Below, piece by piece: positions 18,160 to 27,700 of a DNA stretch of 64,000 nt. Each line of letters starts with the position of its first letter. Within the stretch, counting starts at the first letter, position 1. The DNA lies in the NCBI GenBank assembly GCA_038246545.1, contig JBBRVW010000014.1:28221-92220 (forward strand). Reading direction: 5' to 3'. A program made the position numbers and the translations under genes. The notes beneath the pieces are model-generated. The model did no database searches. It was not told the origin of the DNA and saw nothing but the letters and a program-made list of their open reading frames with translations. Source of the DNA: JBBRVW01 sp038246545 (lineage in GTDB: Bacteria; Actinomycetota; Actinomycetes; JACCUZ01).

Positions 18160-19952
18160 TCCTCCGCCGAGACCGCGGCCGTCGGCGAGTGGACCTTCTT
18201 CAGGGTCTTGCCCTCGCCGAGGTACATGTGCACGCCGCACGGCAGGCAGGGATCGAAGCTGCGGACCGTCCGCATGATGTCGATGCCCTTGAAGTTGTCC
18301 CGGGTGTTCTCCTCGAACAACGGCTGGTCCTGCACCGCGTCCTCGTAGGGCCCGGGGGTGCCGTAGACGTCCCGCGGGTTCGCGTTCCACGGCGTCGGCG
18401 GGTAGGGGTGGTAGTTGGCGATCTTGCCGTCCTTGATGACCATGTGGTGCGAGAGGACGCCGCGGACCGCCTCGGTGAAGCCGCAGCCGATCGCCTCGTC
18501 GGGGACCTCGAACGGCTCCCAGGTCTTGGTGCGGCCGGCGCGGATCTCGACCAGCGCCATCTCGGCGAAATGCAGCGCGGCCGCGGCGGCGTAGGCCTGG
18601 AAGTAGGTGCGGGCCCGGTTGCGCTCGATCGTGTTGCTCCACTGAGGGATCTTCCACTCGAAGGACACCGGTCCCTTGAGTGCGGTCTTCGGGAGGTTGA
18701 TCTGGACGCTGGTGCCGGTCGACTTCACGTAGCCGATGTCGACGAGCCCGGCGAGGGCGGTCGACCAGAGGCGGGCGAGCGGGCCGCCGCCGGTGTCCAG
18801 CGCCAGGTGGTCCTTGCCGTCGAACCAGCGTGGCGACATGACCCAGCTGTACTTGTCGTCGAGGTCGCGCTTCTGCGGCTTCGGGTTGGTGTGCTGGTTC
18901 CAGGGGTGGCGGCGGTCGACGGGGTTGCCGAGGGGGTCCTTGGTGACGAACATCTCCTGGTCGGTCCAGTCGTCGTAGTACGAGCTGCCGAGCAGGATCC
19001 GGATGCCGAGGTTGATGTCGACCAGGCTGTGCGTGACCAGCTTGCCGTCGACGACGACACCGGGGGTCACGAACATCTTGTTGCCCCAGTTCTCCATGTC
19101 CTTGTAGGCGAAGTTGCAGTGGTCGGGGTCCTGGAACGAGCCCCAGCAGCCCAACAGGGTGCGGCGCAGGCCGACCTGCTCGTAGCCCGGGAGCGCCTCG
19201 TAGAAGAAGTCGAAGAGGTCGTCGTGCATCGGCACGACCTTCTTCATGAACTCGACGTAGCGCATCAGCCGGGTGATGTAGTCGGTCATCAGCTGGATGG
19301 TCGCGACCGTGCCGACGCCGCCGGGGTAGAGCGTCGACGGGTGGACGTGCCGGCCCTCCATCAGGCAGAACATCTCGCGGGTCCACCGGCTGACCTGCAG
19401 GGCTTCGCGGTAGAACTCGCCGGTGAACGGGTTGAGCGCCCGCATGATGTCGGCGATGGTCTTGTAGCCGTGCGCGTCCTCGTGCGGGGACCGGGTGTTC
19501 TCGGCCTTGGCGAGCACGCCGGGGTTGGTCTCCTTCACCATCCGCTCGCAGTAGTCGACCCCGACCAGGTTCTCCTGGAAGATGTTGTGGTCGAACATGT
19601 ACTCGGCGGCCTCGCCGAGGTTGACGATCCACTCGGCCAGCGGCGGCGGCTTCACGCCGTACGCCATGTTCTGCGCGTAGCAGGAGCAGGTGGCGTGGTT
19701 GTCGCCGCAGATGCCGCAGATGCGGCTGGTGATGAAGTGCGCGTCGCGCGGGTCCTTGCCCTTCATGAACAGGCTGTAGCCGCGGAAGATCGACGATGTG
19801 CTGTGGCACTCGGCGACCGTCATGTTGGCGAAGTCGATCTTCGTGTAGATCCCGAGGCTGCCGACGATCCGGGTGATCGGGTCCCATGCCATCTCGACGA
19901 GCTCGCGGTCCTTCGACGACGGGCTGTCGGTGCGTGCCGCTGTGGTGGTCAC
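18156..19952 (-). CDS. hhyL: [NiFe] hydrogenase large subunit, group 1h type
   Basis: The catalytic subunit, 598 residues. The four Cys of the NiFe site are in RICGICG (near residue 80) and DPCLPCGVHM (near 570). After the last motif about 21 residues follow, a tail expected to be cut by the maturation protease encoded at 14048. Other large-subunit landmarks: DPITRIVGSLGIYTKIDF at the start, MEGRHVHPSTLYPGGVG, and EAVRGVLSHHMVIKDGKI. The group is inferred from the partner small subunit and the accessory genes. It oxidises H2, probably at atmospheric levels in this family (established for actinobacterial Hhy enzymes). GTG start; the small-subunit stop is 4 bp upstream. Confidence 0.94.
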   Translation of the reverse strand: MTTTAARTDSPSSKDRELVEMAWDPITRIVGSLGIYTKIDFANMTVAECHSTSSIFRGYSLFMKGKDPRDAHFITSRICGICGDNHATCSCYAQNMAYGVKPPPLAEWIVNLGEAAEYMFDHNIFQENLVGVDYCERMVKETNPGVLAKAENTRSPHEDAHGYKTIADIMRALNPFTGEFYREALQVSRWTREMFCLMEGRHVHPSTLYPGGVGTVATIQLMTDYITRLMRYVEFMKKVVPMHDDLFDFFYEALPGYEQVGLRRTLLGCWGSFQDPDHCNFAYKDMENWGNKMFVTPGVVVDGKLVTHSLVDINLGIRILLGSSYYDDWTDQEMFVTKDPLGNPVDRRHPWNQHTNPKPQKRDLDDKYSWVMSPRWFDGKDHLALDTGGGPLARLWSTALAGLVDIGYVKSTGTSVQINLPKTALKGPVSFEWKIPQWSNTIERNRARTYFQAYAAAAALHFAEMALVEIRAGRTKTWEPFEVPDEAIGCGFTEAVRGVLSHHMVIKDGKIANYHPYPPTPWNANPRDVYGTPGPYEDAVQDQPLFEENTRDNFKGIDIMRTVRSFDPCLPCGVHMYLGEGKTLKKVHSPTAAVSAEE

Positions 19953-19956
19953 CGGG

Positions 19957-21012
<1,056 letters not shown>

Positions 21013-21028
21013 GGACAGCCTCCCGTTG

Positions 21029-21050
21029 GGGACCTGCGCGTGGAGGTCCC
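21029..21050 (-). promoter_or_regulatory. Hairpin in the hydrogenase mRNA leader
   Basis: On the minus strand GGGACCT pairs with AGGTCCC around an 8-base loop. The hairpin ends about 16 bases upstream of the hhyS GTG, close to the GGGAGG ribosome site. It may affect mRNA stability or translation; no family was recognised. Confidence 0.4.
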
Positions 21051-21098
21051 GTCACGCCGTAGACGGCCAGCTGTGCAGGTCTGTGCGGCGCAAGGAAC

Positions 21099-21128
21099 GT
21101 CCTACGCCCGGCTGTGATCGTTTGTCAA
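21099..21128 (-). promoter_or_regulatory. Promoter of the hydrogenase operon
   Basis: On the minus strand TTGACA (21128-21123) and TAGGAC (21104-21099) are separated by 18 bases, a good match to a vegetative sigma promoter. The predicted start lies about 80 bases before the hhyS GTG. The rest of the 220-bp spacer up to the ABC permease gene holds only a weak hairpin (CCCGTG..CACGGG at 21213-21226) just after that gene's stop. Confidence 0.6.
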
Positions 21129-21232
21129 TGACCGGCAACGAATCAGTAGCAATCGGGTACGCCGGGTCACCTGGTGGCCCGGCGGACCTCCTCGTGGAAC
21201 CGCTTGCCGACGCCCGTGGTCACGGGTGAGGT

Positions 21233-21967
21233 CTACTCGGCGGACGTGAGCCGGATCGACCGCAGCCGGTACCCGGCGAGCCAGGTGCCACCGACCACGA
21301 CCACCAGGAGCATGACCACGGAGATCTGCGGCCGGACCGCGGCGGTGATGCCCAGCCGCTCGGCGTCGCCGCCGACGACGGCGCGGGTCACGGCGAGCGC
21401 CCACTGCTGGATGCTGATGCCCTGCGCGCCGAGCACGAGCCCGCCGATGGCGGTCTCCCACACCAGCGTGTAGATCAGCCCGATGACGACGGCGTTGCGG
21501 TTGAGCACGGACAGCAGCAGGAACAGCGCGCAGTACGCCGCGCCGCCGGCGAACGCTCCGAGCCCGTACGCGAGCGCGAGGCCGTCGCGGCCACCGACGA
21601 GGATCCACCCGGAGACCAGCACGGGCAGGGCGCCGAACACCGTGGTGACGGCGACCGCGACCAGCAGCTTGGTCACGACGATGGCGTGCCGGCTAATCGG
21701 CTTGCTCAGCAGGTAGACGATCGAGCCGTCGTCGATCTCGCCGCCGAGGGCCCCGGTGCCGGCGAGCAACGAGAGCAGCGGGACGACGGTCGCGATCGCG
21801 AACGTACCGAGTAGCCCGACGGCGACGTCGGCGCGCGAGGACTCCTCGACCGCGAGCCGCAGGACGATCGACAGGGCCAGCAGCACCCCCGGCAGCACGA
21901 GCAGCAGCAGGGCGCGCCGGCGTCCGAGCAGGGTGCGCGCGGTGAGCATCGCGATCGTGGTGTTCAT
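21233..21967 (-). CDS. ABC transporter permease (ABC-2 type)
   Basis: A 244-residue integral membrane protein with six predicted helices, starting MNTTIAMLTARTLLGRRRALLL. The pattern of an N-terminal cytoplasmic segment, a first helix (LVLPGVLLALSIVLRLAV), the cytoplasmic DDGSIVYLLSKPISR loop and a conserved helix pair fits ABC-2 permeases whose substrates are unclear. The loop sequence YLLSKPISR is typical. It overlaps the ATPase gene upstream by 4 bp and forms a pair with it. It is the last gene of the rsbQ-rsbP-ABC operon. The substrate is unknown. Confidence 0.85.
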   Translation of the reverse strand: MNTTIAMLTARTLLGRRRALLLLVLPGVLLALSIVLRLAVEESSRADVAVGLLGTFAIATVVPLLSLLAGTGALGGEIDDGSIVYLLSKPISRHAIVVTKLLVAVAVTTVFGALPVLVSGWILVGGRDGLALAYGLGAFAGGAAYCALFLLLSVLNRNAVVIGLIYTLVWETAIGGLVLGAQGISIQQWALAVTRAVVGGDAERLGITAAVRPQISVVMLLVVVVGGTWLAGYRLRSIRLTSAE

Positions 21968-22872
21968 CGCGCCACCAGGTAGGCGAAGACGCTCTCCAAC
22001 GACTCGTCCGACGGCGACACGTCCAACAGCCGGATGCCGTGCCGCCGGGCCAGCTGGGGGAGCACGTGCACGAACCGCCCGTAGTCGCTCGACTGCACCC
22101 GCAGGGTCTCGCCCAGATCGACCGACGATGCGCAGCCGTCGGCGATGACGGCCGCGGCGAGTGCCCGGTCGTCGCTGGACGAGACGGAGAACCGGTGCGG
22201 TCGCTCGGTCATCAGCCGCCGGATCTCGCGGAAGTCGCCGGACGCTGCGTGCCTGCCCGCGACCATCACCTCGATGGTGCCCGCGATCTCCTCGACCTCC
22301 TCGAGGATGTGCGAGCTGAACAGCACCGTGCGGCCCTCTGCCCCGAGCTGGTGAAGCAGTGCCATGAGGTGTAGTCGCTGCCGCGGATCCATGCCGTTGA
22401 ACGGCTCGTCCAGCAGCAGGACGGCAGGGTCGTGCACGAGGGCGGAGGCCATCTTCACCCGCTGCTTCATGCCCTTGGAGTACGTGCCGATCTCGCGGTC
22501 CGACGCGTCGGTCATCTCGACCAGGTCGAGTGCCCGCCGGGCCGCGGCAGCCGGGTCGGGGAGCCGCTGCAGACGCGCGTTCGCGACGACGAACGCCCAG
22601 CCGGACACGACGTCGTAGGCGGCCTCGGTCTCCGGGACGATGCCGATCTGCCGGTAGACCGCCTCGCGCTGCCACACCGGCTCGCCGTCGAGCAGGACCG
22701 AGCCGGCCGAGGGCGGCAGGAAGCCGCCCATCATCGAGATGAGCGTCGACTTGCCGGCGCCGTTCGGCCCGAGCAGTCCGGTGACGCCCGGCCCGATCGT
22801 CATCGACACGTCGTTGACGGCGACCACGTCGCCGTACCAGCGGGAGACCGAGCCGAGCACGACGGTGCTCAC
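21964..22872 (-). CDS. ABC transporter ATP-binding protein
   Basis: A 302-residue ATPase with Walker A GPNGAGKST near residue 40, signature YSKGMKQRV, Walker B LLLDEPFNGMDP and an H-loop His in FSSHILEEVEE. The start is GTG at 22870-22872; upstream in-frame residues are out-of-frame translation of the permease gene. The chain after residue 215 carries a small C-terminal domain common in ABC-2 exporters. It overlaps both neighbouring permease genes by 4 bp. It powers the membrane protein at 21233, possibly as a mixed complex with the other ABC pair. Confidence 0.9.
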   Translation of the reverse strand: MSTVVLGSVSRWYGDVVAVNDVSMTIGPGVTGLLGPNGAGKSTLISMMGGFLPPSAGSVLLDGEPVWQREAVYRQIGIVPETEAAYDVVSGWAFVVANARLQRLPDPAAAARRALDLVEMTDASDREIGTYSKGMKQRVKMASALVHDPAVLLLDEPFNGMDPRQRLHLMALLHQLGAEGRTVLFSSHILEEVEEIAGTIEVMVAGRHAASGDFREIRRLMTERPHRFSVSSSDDRALAAAVIADGCASSVDLGETLRVQSSDYGRFVHVLPQLARRHGIRLLDVSPSDESLESVFAYLVAR

Positions 22873-23756
22873 GAGGCGGTCACCCGGCGGTAGCGCCGCA
22901 CCAGCAGCAGATAGCAGGCGGCGACGAACGCGACGACCACGAGCGCGAAGACCGGCCCGCCGGCGGTGCCGGGCGGACCGATCACGGTCGACGACTCGGC
23001 GCCGAGTGCCCACACCTGCACGCCGTCGACCAGCGGGTAGGGCGCGACCAGGCCGCTCCAGCCGGCGAGCACCGGGTGGCCCTGGTCCTGGGAGACGCCC
23101 TGCGCGATCGCCGAGACCCCGCCCAGCACGAGGATGACCGCGACGATGGCGGCCACCCCGATGCCCCGGCGCGGCGTCCAGGCCGCGACGAGCAGCCCCA
23201 GCGACGCGAGCACAACGGCGAGGACCACCGCGCCGGCCAGGCCGGCGAGCAGGTCCCGGGTGTTGTGCCAGAAGGGCAGGCCGCCGAGCACGGCCCCTCC
23301 GTAGAGGACGAGCAGCGGTGCTGCCATCAGGACGAAGACCGCCGCCGACATCGCCGCCAGCTTGGCCCGCACGTAGGATCGCCGTGACAGCGGCCGGGAG
23401 AAGTACAGCTCGACCACCCGGAACCGCAGGTCGCGCGACACGCTCTGCGGTGCCTGCGCCGCGACGAAGACCGTCGACACGACGCCGAGGCGGATCGCGT
23501 AGGAGGTGTACGCCAAGGGCAGCTCGTCGGCTCCGCTGATGACGACGATGGCCGACACGATCAGCGCCGGGACCACCATGACCGCGAGCAGCAGGACGGG
23601 CATCACCTTGGACCTGGTGCTGCGCCCGAGACCGAAGGCGCCGCGCAGGCTGGCGACGGCCAGCGAGCGCTCGATGTACGGCGGCCCGAGTCGCGGTCCG
23701 TCGTAGTTGCGGTAGCCGATGTCGTGGATGGCTCCGGTCTCGCGCGGGACAGTCAC
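22869..23756 (-). CDS. ABC transporter permease (ABC-2 type)
   Basis: A 295-residue membrane protein. Residues 1-45 are cytoplasmic (GAIHDIGYRNYDGPRLGP), followed by about six helices and the cytoplasmic loop LYFSRPLSRRSYVRAKLAA, which matches permeases of the ABC-2 type. The motif IHDIGYRNYDG is typical of one actinobacterial permease family. GTG start, 4-bp overlap with the ATPase genes on both sides. It partners the ATPase at 23753. Substrate unknown. Confidence 0.85.
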   Translation of the reverse strand: MTVPRETGAIHDIGYRNYDGPRLGPPYIERSLAVASLRGAFGLGRSTRSKVMPVLLLAVMVVPALIVSAIVVISGADELPLAYTSYAIRLGVVSTVFVAAQAPQSVSRDLRFRVVELYFSRPLSRRSYVRAKLAAMSAAVFVLMAAPLLVLYGGAVLGGLPFWHNTRDLLAGLAGAVVLAVVLASLGLLVAAWTPRRGIGVAAIVAVILVLGGVSAIAQGVSQDQGHPVLAGWSGLVAPYPLVDGVQVWALGAESSTVIGPPGTAGGPVFALVVVAFVAACYLLLVRRYRRVTAS

Positions 23757-24661
23757 GAGGCCGCCTCGTCGCGGAACATGTCGAGCATGTGCTGCCGGCC
23801 CTGCTGCAGCCGGACCAGGCCGACCCCGAGCTCGGCGATCACGTCGCGCACCGTGTCGTACGTCGACTCGTCGACCAGCGCGACCTGGAGGAGCTCGCCG
23901 GAGCGCCGGACCGTGAGCCCGGCGGCGGCGAAGGCGGCCTCGGCATCGGCGCCGCGGTCGCTCACCTCGACCGTGAGGTTCTGCGTCAGTGCGGTCACGG
24001 CCGAGGTGGCCGCGGCGCGCATCAACCGGCCGCCGTCGATCACGACGACGTGGTCGCACACCCGCTCCAGCTCGCCCATCAGGTGCGAGGTCACGACGAC
24101 CGATATGCCGAACACCGTGCCGATCCTGCGGATGAGGGCGAGCATCTCGTCGCGACCCGCAGGGTCCAGGCCGTTGGTCGGCTCGTCGAGTAGCACCAGC
24201 CTCGGGTCGTGCGCGAGGGCCTGGGCGAGCTTCACGCGTTGCTTCATGCCGGTCGAGTAGCCGCCGATCGGCCGGTAGCGCTCCTCGAAGAGGCCGACGT
24301 GACGGAGGGTGTCTGCCGCGCGCTCGCGGGCGGCTGTGGTGGGCAGTCCCGACATCCGGCCGAGGTGCACGACCAGCTCGGTCGCTGTCACGTCCGGCGG
24401 CAGGCAGTCGTGCTCCGGCATGTAGCCGACCAGCTCGCGGATCCGGGTCCCCTCGGTGGCGACGTCGAGGTCCAGGACCTTGGCCGTCCCGGACGTCGCG
24501 GGTGCCAGCCCGAGCAGGATCTTGATCAGCGTGGACTTGCCCGCGCCGTTCGCGCCGACCAGCCCCGTGACGCCCGGCGGGAACTCGACGGAGAGGTCGA
24601 CCAGGGCCGTCACGCGCGAGCCGAACCGCTTCGTCAGCCCGGTGGTGACGATCATCGACAT
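23753..24661 (-). CDS. ABC transporter ATP-binding protein
   Basis: A 302-residue ABC ATPase: Walker A GANGAGKSTLIK near residue 38, signature YSTGMKQRV, Walker B LVLLDEPTNGLDP, and TSHLMGELERV with the switch His. It begins at ATG, 9 bp after the stop of the phosphatase gene, and its stop overlaps the next permease by 4 bp. The CcmA/NatA-like layout points to an ABC-2 exporter. Together with the two permeases and the second ATPase it makes a four-gene heteromeric transporter set. Confidence 0.9.
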   Translation of the reverse strand: MSMIVTTGLTKRFGSRVTALVDLSVEFPPGVTGLVGANGAGKSTLIKILLGLAPATSGTAKVLDLDVATEGTRIRELVGYMPEHDCLPPDVTATELVVHLGRMSGLPTTAARERAADTLRHVGLFEERYRPIGGYSTGMKQRVKLAQALAHDPRLVLLDEPTNGLDPAGRDEMLALIRRIGTVFGISVVVTSHLMGELERVCDHVVVIDGGRLMRAAATSAVTALTQNLTVEVSDRGADAEAAFAAAGLTVRRSGELLQVALVDESTYDTVRDVIAELGVGLVRLQQGRQHMLDMFRDEAAS

Positions 24662-24670
24662 CGCGTCAGC

Positions 24671-26344
24671 CTAGGCCGTGCGCGCCGGGGCGCTCGCACT
24701 CAGGCCGCCCACGTGCCCCGGCCAGCCGATGACGAGCAGGCAGACGTCGTCGCCCGTCGGTCCGGACCCGAGGACGGCGTCGGCGATGACCTCGGCGACG
24801 CCGGCGACCGCGCGTTCCGCGTGCTGCTCGAGGACGCTGCCGAGCGCGTCGATGCACTCGTCCAAGGGAGCGTCACGGCGCTCCACCAGCCCGTCGCTGT
24901 AGAGGGCGAGCCGGCTTCCCGGCCGCAGGACCGTGTCGGCCTGCGTGCGCCGGTGGATCCCGAATTGTGCGCCGAGTGGGGTGGAGCGGCCGCCCCAGAG
25001 TGGCGTCGTGCTGCGACCGGGTGTCACGACGAGGGGTGGCGGGTGGCCGGCACAGGCGTAGACGAGCGATCCGTCGCGCAGGTCCAGCTCGGCGTAGGCC
25101 AGGGTCGCCGTCTGCGCAGCCGGGACGTCCTCGACGAAGTCGTCCAGCCGCTGCAGCAGCAGGGCCGGCCCGGAGTCGACGGTCGCGAGTGCCCGGACGG
25201 CGCTGCGCAGCTGTCCCATGGCGGCTGCCGCGTGCAGCCCGCGCCCGACGACGTCGCCGACCACCAGGGCGACCCGGTCGGCGTCGACGGCGAACGCGTC
25301 GAACCAGTCGCCGCCGACCTGCATCGCGTCGACGGCGGGCCGGTAGCAGGCGGAGACCTCGAGCCGGGGGTCGGCCGGTAGCCCGGTCGGCAGCATGCTC
25401 GCCTGCAGCGTCGTCGCAACCCGGGCCTGCTGGTCGCTGAGCCGGGCCCGGTCCAGCGCCTGCCCGGCCTGGCTCCCCAGCGTCGCGAGCAGCCGCAGGT
25501 GGTCCGGCGCCGTCCCGGTGTCCGGTACGACCAGGCCGAGCGCACCGAGCGTCCGGTCGCCGGCGACGAGCGGGGCCAGGAGCAGCCGGCCGTCGTCGAC
25601 GCCGAGTCGGGCGCGGGCGGCATCCTCGCCGGTACCGCCGTCACCGGTGACGATTTGGCCGTCGCGCAGGGCGTCGGCGCCCGGCAGCTCGTCCAGGGCG
25701 TGGTCTTCCCCCGGACCGGTCCAGGTCCACCCCGTTGCACCGGATCCCGGCAGCCACACCCCGCTGACGCGGGCGCCGAGGACCTCGGGGCCGGCGGAGG
25801 CCATCACCCGGCACACGTCGTCGACCGACGAGGCGGCGGCCAGCGCCGCCACCACGGTCTCCAGACCGGTCACCCAGGCGGTGGCCTGCTCGGCCCGGTG
25901 GCGGGCGGCCAGCAGCTCCCGCTCGTACTCCTTGCGGTCGCTCGCGTCGAACACCGAGGTCCGCACGCCGAGCACGGTGCCGTCCTCGCCGACGAGCTGG
26001 CGAGCGTTGAGCAGGACGGGCAGCAGGGTGCCGTCGGCCCGCACGACGTCCATGGCGATCGCACGGACGGAGCCCTGCATCCGCAGGAGCGGGGCGTAGT
26101 GGGTCTCGTGGTAGATCCGGCTGCCTGCGCTGAGCACGTCACGCAGCCGCCGTCGGTCGACCAGCTCGTCGCGGGTGTAGCCGGTCCACGTCAGGAACGT
26201 CTGGTTCACCCTGGCCAGCCGTCCGTCGGCGTACGCCGAGAGGTAGCCGCACGGCGCGTTCTCGAAGAGGTCCTCCGCGCTGTCGTGCTGGCGGGCGGCC
26301 GACGCCGAACGTTGGTCGGTGCTCCCCTGCGGGGCGTCCGTCAC
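24671..26344 (-). CDS. rsbP: PAS-GAF-PP2C serine phosphatase, RsbP-like
   Basis: A 557-residue cytoplasmic phosphatase of the SpoIIE/RsbU/RsbP group. Order: PAS domain (about 20-145, AEDLFENAPCGYLSAYADG and QTFLTWTGYTRDEL), GAF-like region (about 175-320), PP2C domain (about 330-550) with QVGGDWFDAF, VGDVVGRGLHAAAAM, GHPPPLVV, LYSDGLVER and a final GDDVCLL holding metal-binding Asp residues. In Bacillus, RsbP with the hydrolase RsbQ dephosphorylates the anti-anti-sigma factor RsbV under energy stress. Here an rsbQ-like gene lies 13 bp upstream, which makes the assignment strong. The extra GAF region is unlike Bacillus RsbP. GTG start. Confidence 0.85.
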   Translation of the reverse strand: MTDAPQGSTDQRSASAARQHDSAEDLFENAPCGYLSAYADGRLARVNQTFLTWTGYTRDELVDRRRLRDVLSAGSRIYHETHYAPLLRMQGSVRAIAMDVVRADGTLLPVLLNARQLVGEDGTVLGVRTSVFDASDRKEYERELLAARHRAEQATAWVTGLETVVAALAAASSVDDVCRVMASAGPEVLGARVSGVWLPGSGATGWTWTGPGEDHALDELPGADALRDGQIVTGDGGTGEDAARARLGVDDGRLLLAPLVAGDRTLGALGLVVPDTGTAPDHLRLLATLGSQAGQALDRARLSDQQARVATTLQASMLPTGLPADPRLEVSACYRPAVDAMQVGGDWFDAFAVDADRVALVVGDVVGRGLHAAAAMGQLRSAVRALATVDSGPALLLQRLDDFVEDVPAAQTATLAYAELDLRDGSLVYACAGHPPPLVVTPGRSTTPLWGGRSTPLGAQFGIHRRTQADTVLRPGSRLALYSDGLVERRDAPLDECIDALGSVLEQHAERAVAGVAEVIADAVLGSGPTGDDVCLLVIGWPGHVGGLSASAPARTA

Positions 26345-26357
26345 GGGGCGCCCGGGA

Positions 26358-27167
26358 TCAGGCCGGCTGAGGTGCGAGGAAGGAGGAGATGGCGGCGACG
26401 GTCTCCGCGGGCGCGCTGAGGTTCGGGCAGTGGCCGGTCGCGTCCAGCATGACGAACGTGCTCCCGGCGATGTGCTCGTGGACATAACGACCAACGGTTT
26501 CCGGGGCGATGACGTCGTCGGAGCACTGCAGCACGAGGGTGGGGACCGACACGCCGGCGAGGTCGGCGCGGTTGTCGGAGGTGAAGGTGACCCGGGCGAA
26601 CCGCCGGGCGATCTCGGGGTCGGTGCGGCAGAAGCTGTTGGTGAGCTCGCTGCCGAGCTCCGGCCGGTCGGGGTTGCCCATGATGACCGGCGCCATCGCC
26701 GAGGACCAGCCGAGGTAGTTGCTGTCGAGCGACTCCAGCAGGCCGTCGATGTCGGCCTGGGTGAACCCGCCGGTGTACATCTCGTCGTCGATGTACCGCG
26801 GGGAGGGCCCGACGAGCACCAGCCGGCCTATCCGGTCCGGCGCGCGGGCCGCGGCGAGCACGCCGATCGTCGCGCTGACCGAGTGGCCCACGAAGACGGA
26901 GTCGGTGAGGTCGAGGGCGGCGAGGATCTCGACGACGTCGTCCGCGTAGCCGCCGAGCGTCGCGTGCCGGTCGACGTCGTAGGCGGACAGCGCGGAGCCG
27001 CCGGCGCCGACGTGGTCGAACCGCACGACCCGGTGGGTCGCCTCGAACGCCGGCGCGACGTAGCGCCACATGTTCTGGTCGCAGCCGAAGCCGTGCGCGA
27101 GCACGAGGGCCGGGCCGTCGGGGACACCGGACACGGTCACGTTGTTGCGCTGCAGGACGTCCACCAC
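26358..27167 (-). CDS. rsbQ: Alpha/beta hydrolase RsbQ
   Basis: A 269-residue alpha/beta hydrolase with nucleophile Ser in VGHSVSATIG near residue 96, acid LQCSDDVIAPETVG and His in DATGHCPNLS. Several stretches agree with Bacillus RsbQ as I recall it: FDHVGAGGSALSAYD, VLVGPSPRYI, YTGGFTQADIDGLLE, NYLGW, and SFCRTDPEIARRFA. RsbQ activates the phosphatase RsbP, probably by making a small ligand for its PAS domain. The next gene in the operon is the matching phosphatase. First gene of this operon; the ATG faces the OsmC gene across a 99-bp divergent spacer. Confidence 0.9.
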   Translation of the reverse strand: MVDVLQRNNVTVSGVPDGPALVLAHGFGCDQNMWRYVAPAFEATHRVVRFDHVGAGGSALSAYDVDRHATLGGYADDVVEILAALDLTDSVFVGHSVSATIGVLAAARAPDRIGRLVLVGPSPRYIDDEMYTGGFTQADIDGLLESLDSNYLGWSSAMAPVIMGNPDRPELGSELTNSFCRTDPEIARRFARVTFTSDNRADLAGVSVPTLVLQCSDDVIAPETVGRYVHEHIAGSTFVMLDATGHCPNLSAPAETVAAISSFLAPQPA

Positions 27168-27266
27168 GTGAGCCTATCGGGACGGCCCTGGGCTCGCGGC
27201 CGCTCGCGGCCTCCCGTCGCCGCACCGGCCTCGCGGTCGGGGTCGCGGTCTGGCAGCCTCGCGCGC

Positions 27267-27692
27267 ATGGCTGCATCCACCTACCGCACGGTGACCGTCT
27301 CCAGAGGCCCGCACGGGGTCCTGCACGCGACCAACGTCCGTGGCGGCACGCTGGTCGTGGGCGCCGGGGACGGCGACGGGTTCACCCCGTCCGAGCTGCT
27401 CATGGTCGCGCTCGGCAGCTGCACGGCCGCCGACGTCGACGCCCTGACGTCCCGGCGGGCGGAGCCGGCGTCCTTCGAGGTGCAGGTGGAGGCCGACAAG
27501 GTCCGCGACGAGGCGGGCAACCGGCTGGCGAACCTGGTGGTGACCTTCCGGGTGGTCTTCCCGGACGGTGAGACCGGTGACGCCGCGCGCGCCGTGCTGC
27601 CGGAGGCGGTGAAGCGCTCGCACGACCGGCTGTGCACCGTGGGGCGCACGATCGAGAGCGGCTGCCCGGTCACCAACCGGGTCGAGGGCTGA
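27267..27692 (+). CDS. OsmC-family protein
   Basis: A 141-residue OsmC/Ohr-like protein. Seen: GDGDGFTPSELLMVALGSCTAADVD, with the reactive Cys in the GSCTAAD helix near residue 50, and the second Cys in GCPVTN near the end (SGCPVTNRVEG). These two Cys form the peroxidase site in the family, which reduces organic or other hydroperoxides. The start is ATG 27267; the spacer upstream to rsbQ is 99 bp and may hold both promoters. The next gene starts 8 bp downstream, so cotranscription is likely. Confidence 0.9.
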   Translation: MAASTYRTVTVSRGPHGVLHATNVRGGTLVVGAGDGDGFTPSELLMVALGSCTAADVDALTSRRAEPASFEVQVEADKVRDEAGNRLANLVVTFRVVFPDGETGDAARAVLPEAVKRSHDRLCTVGRTIESGCPVTNRVEG

Positions 27693-27700
27693 CGCGACGC

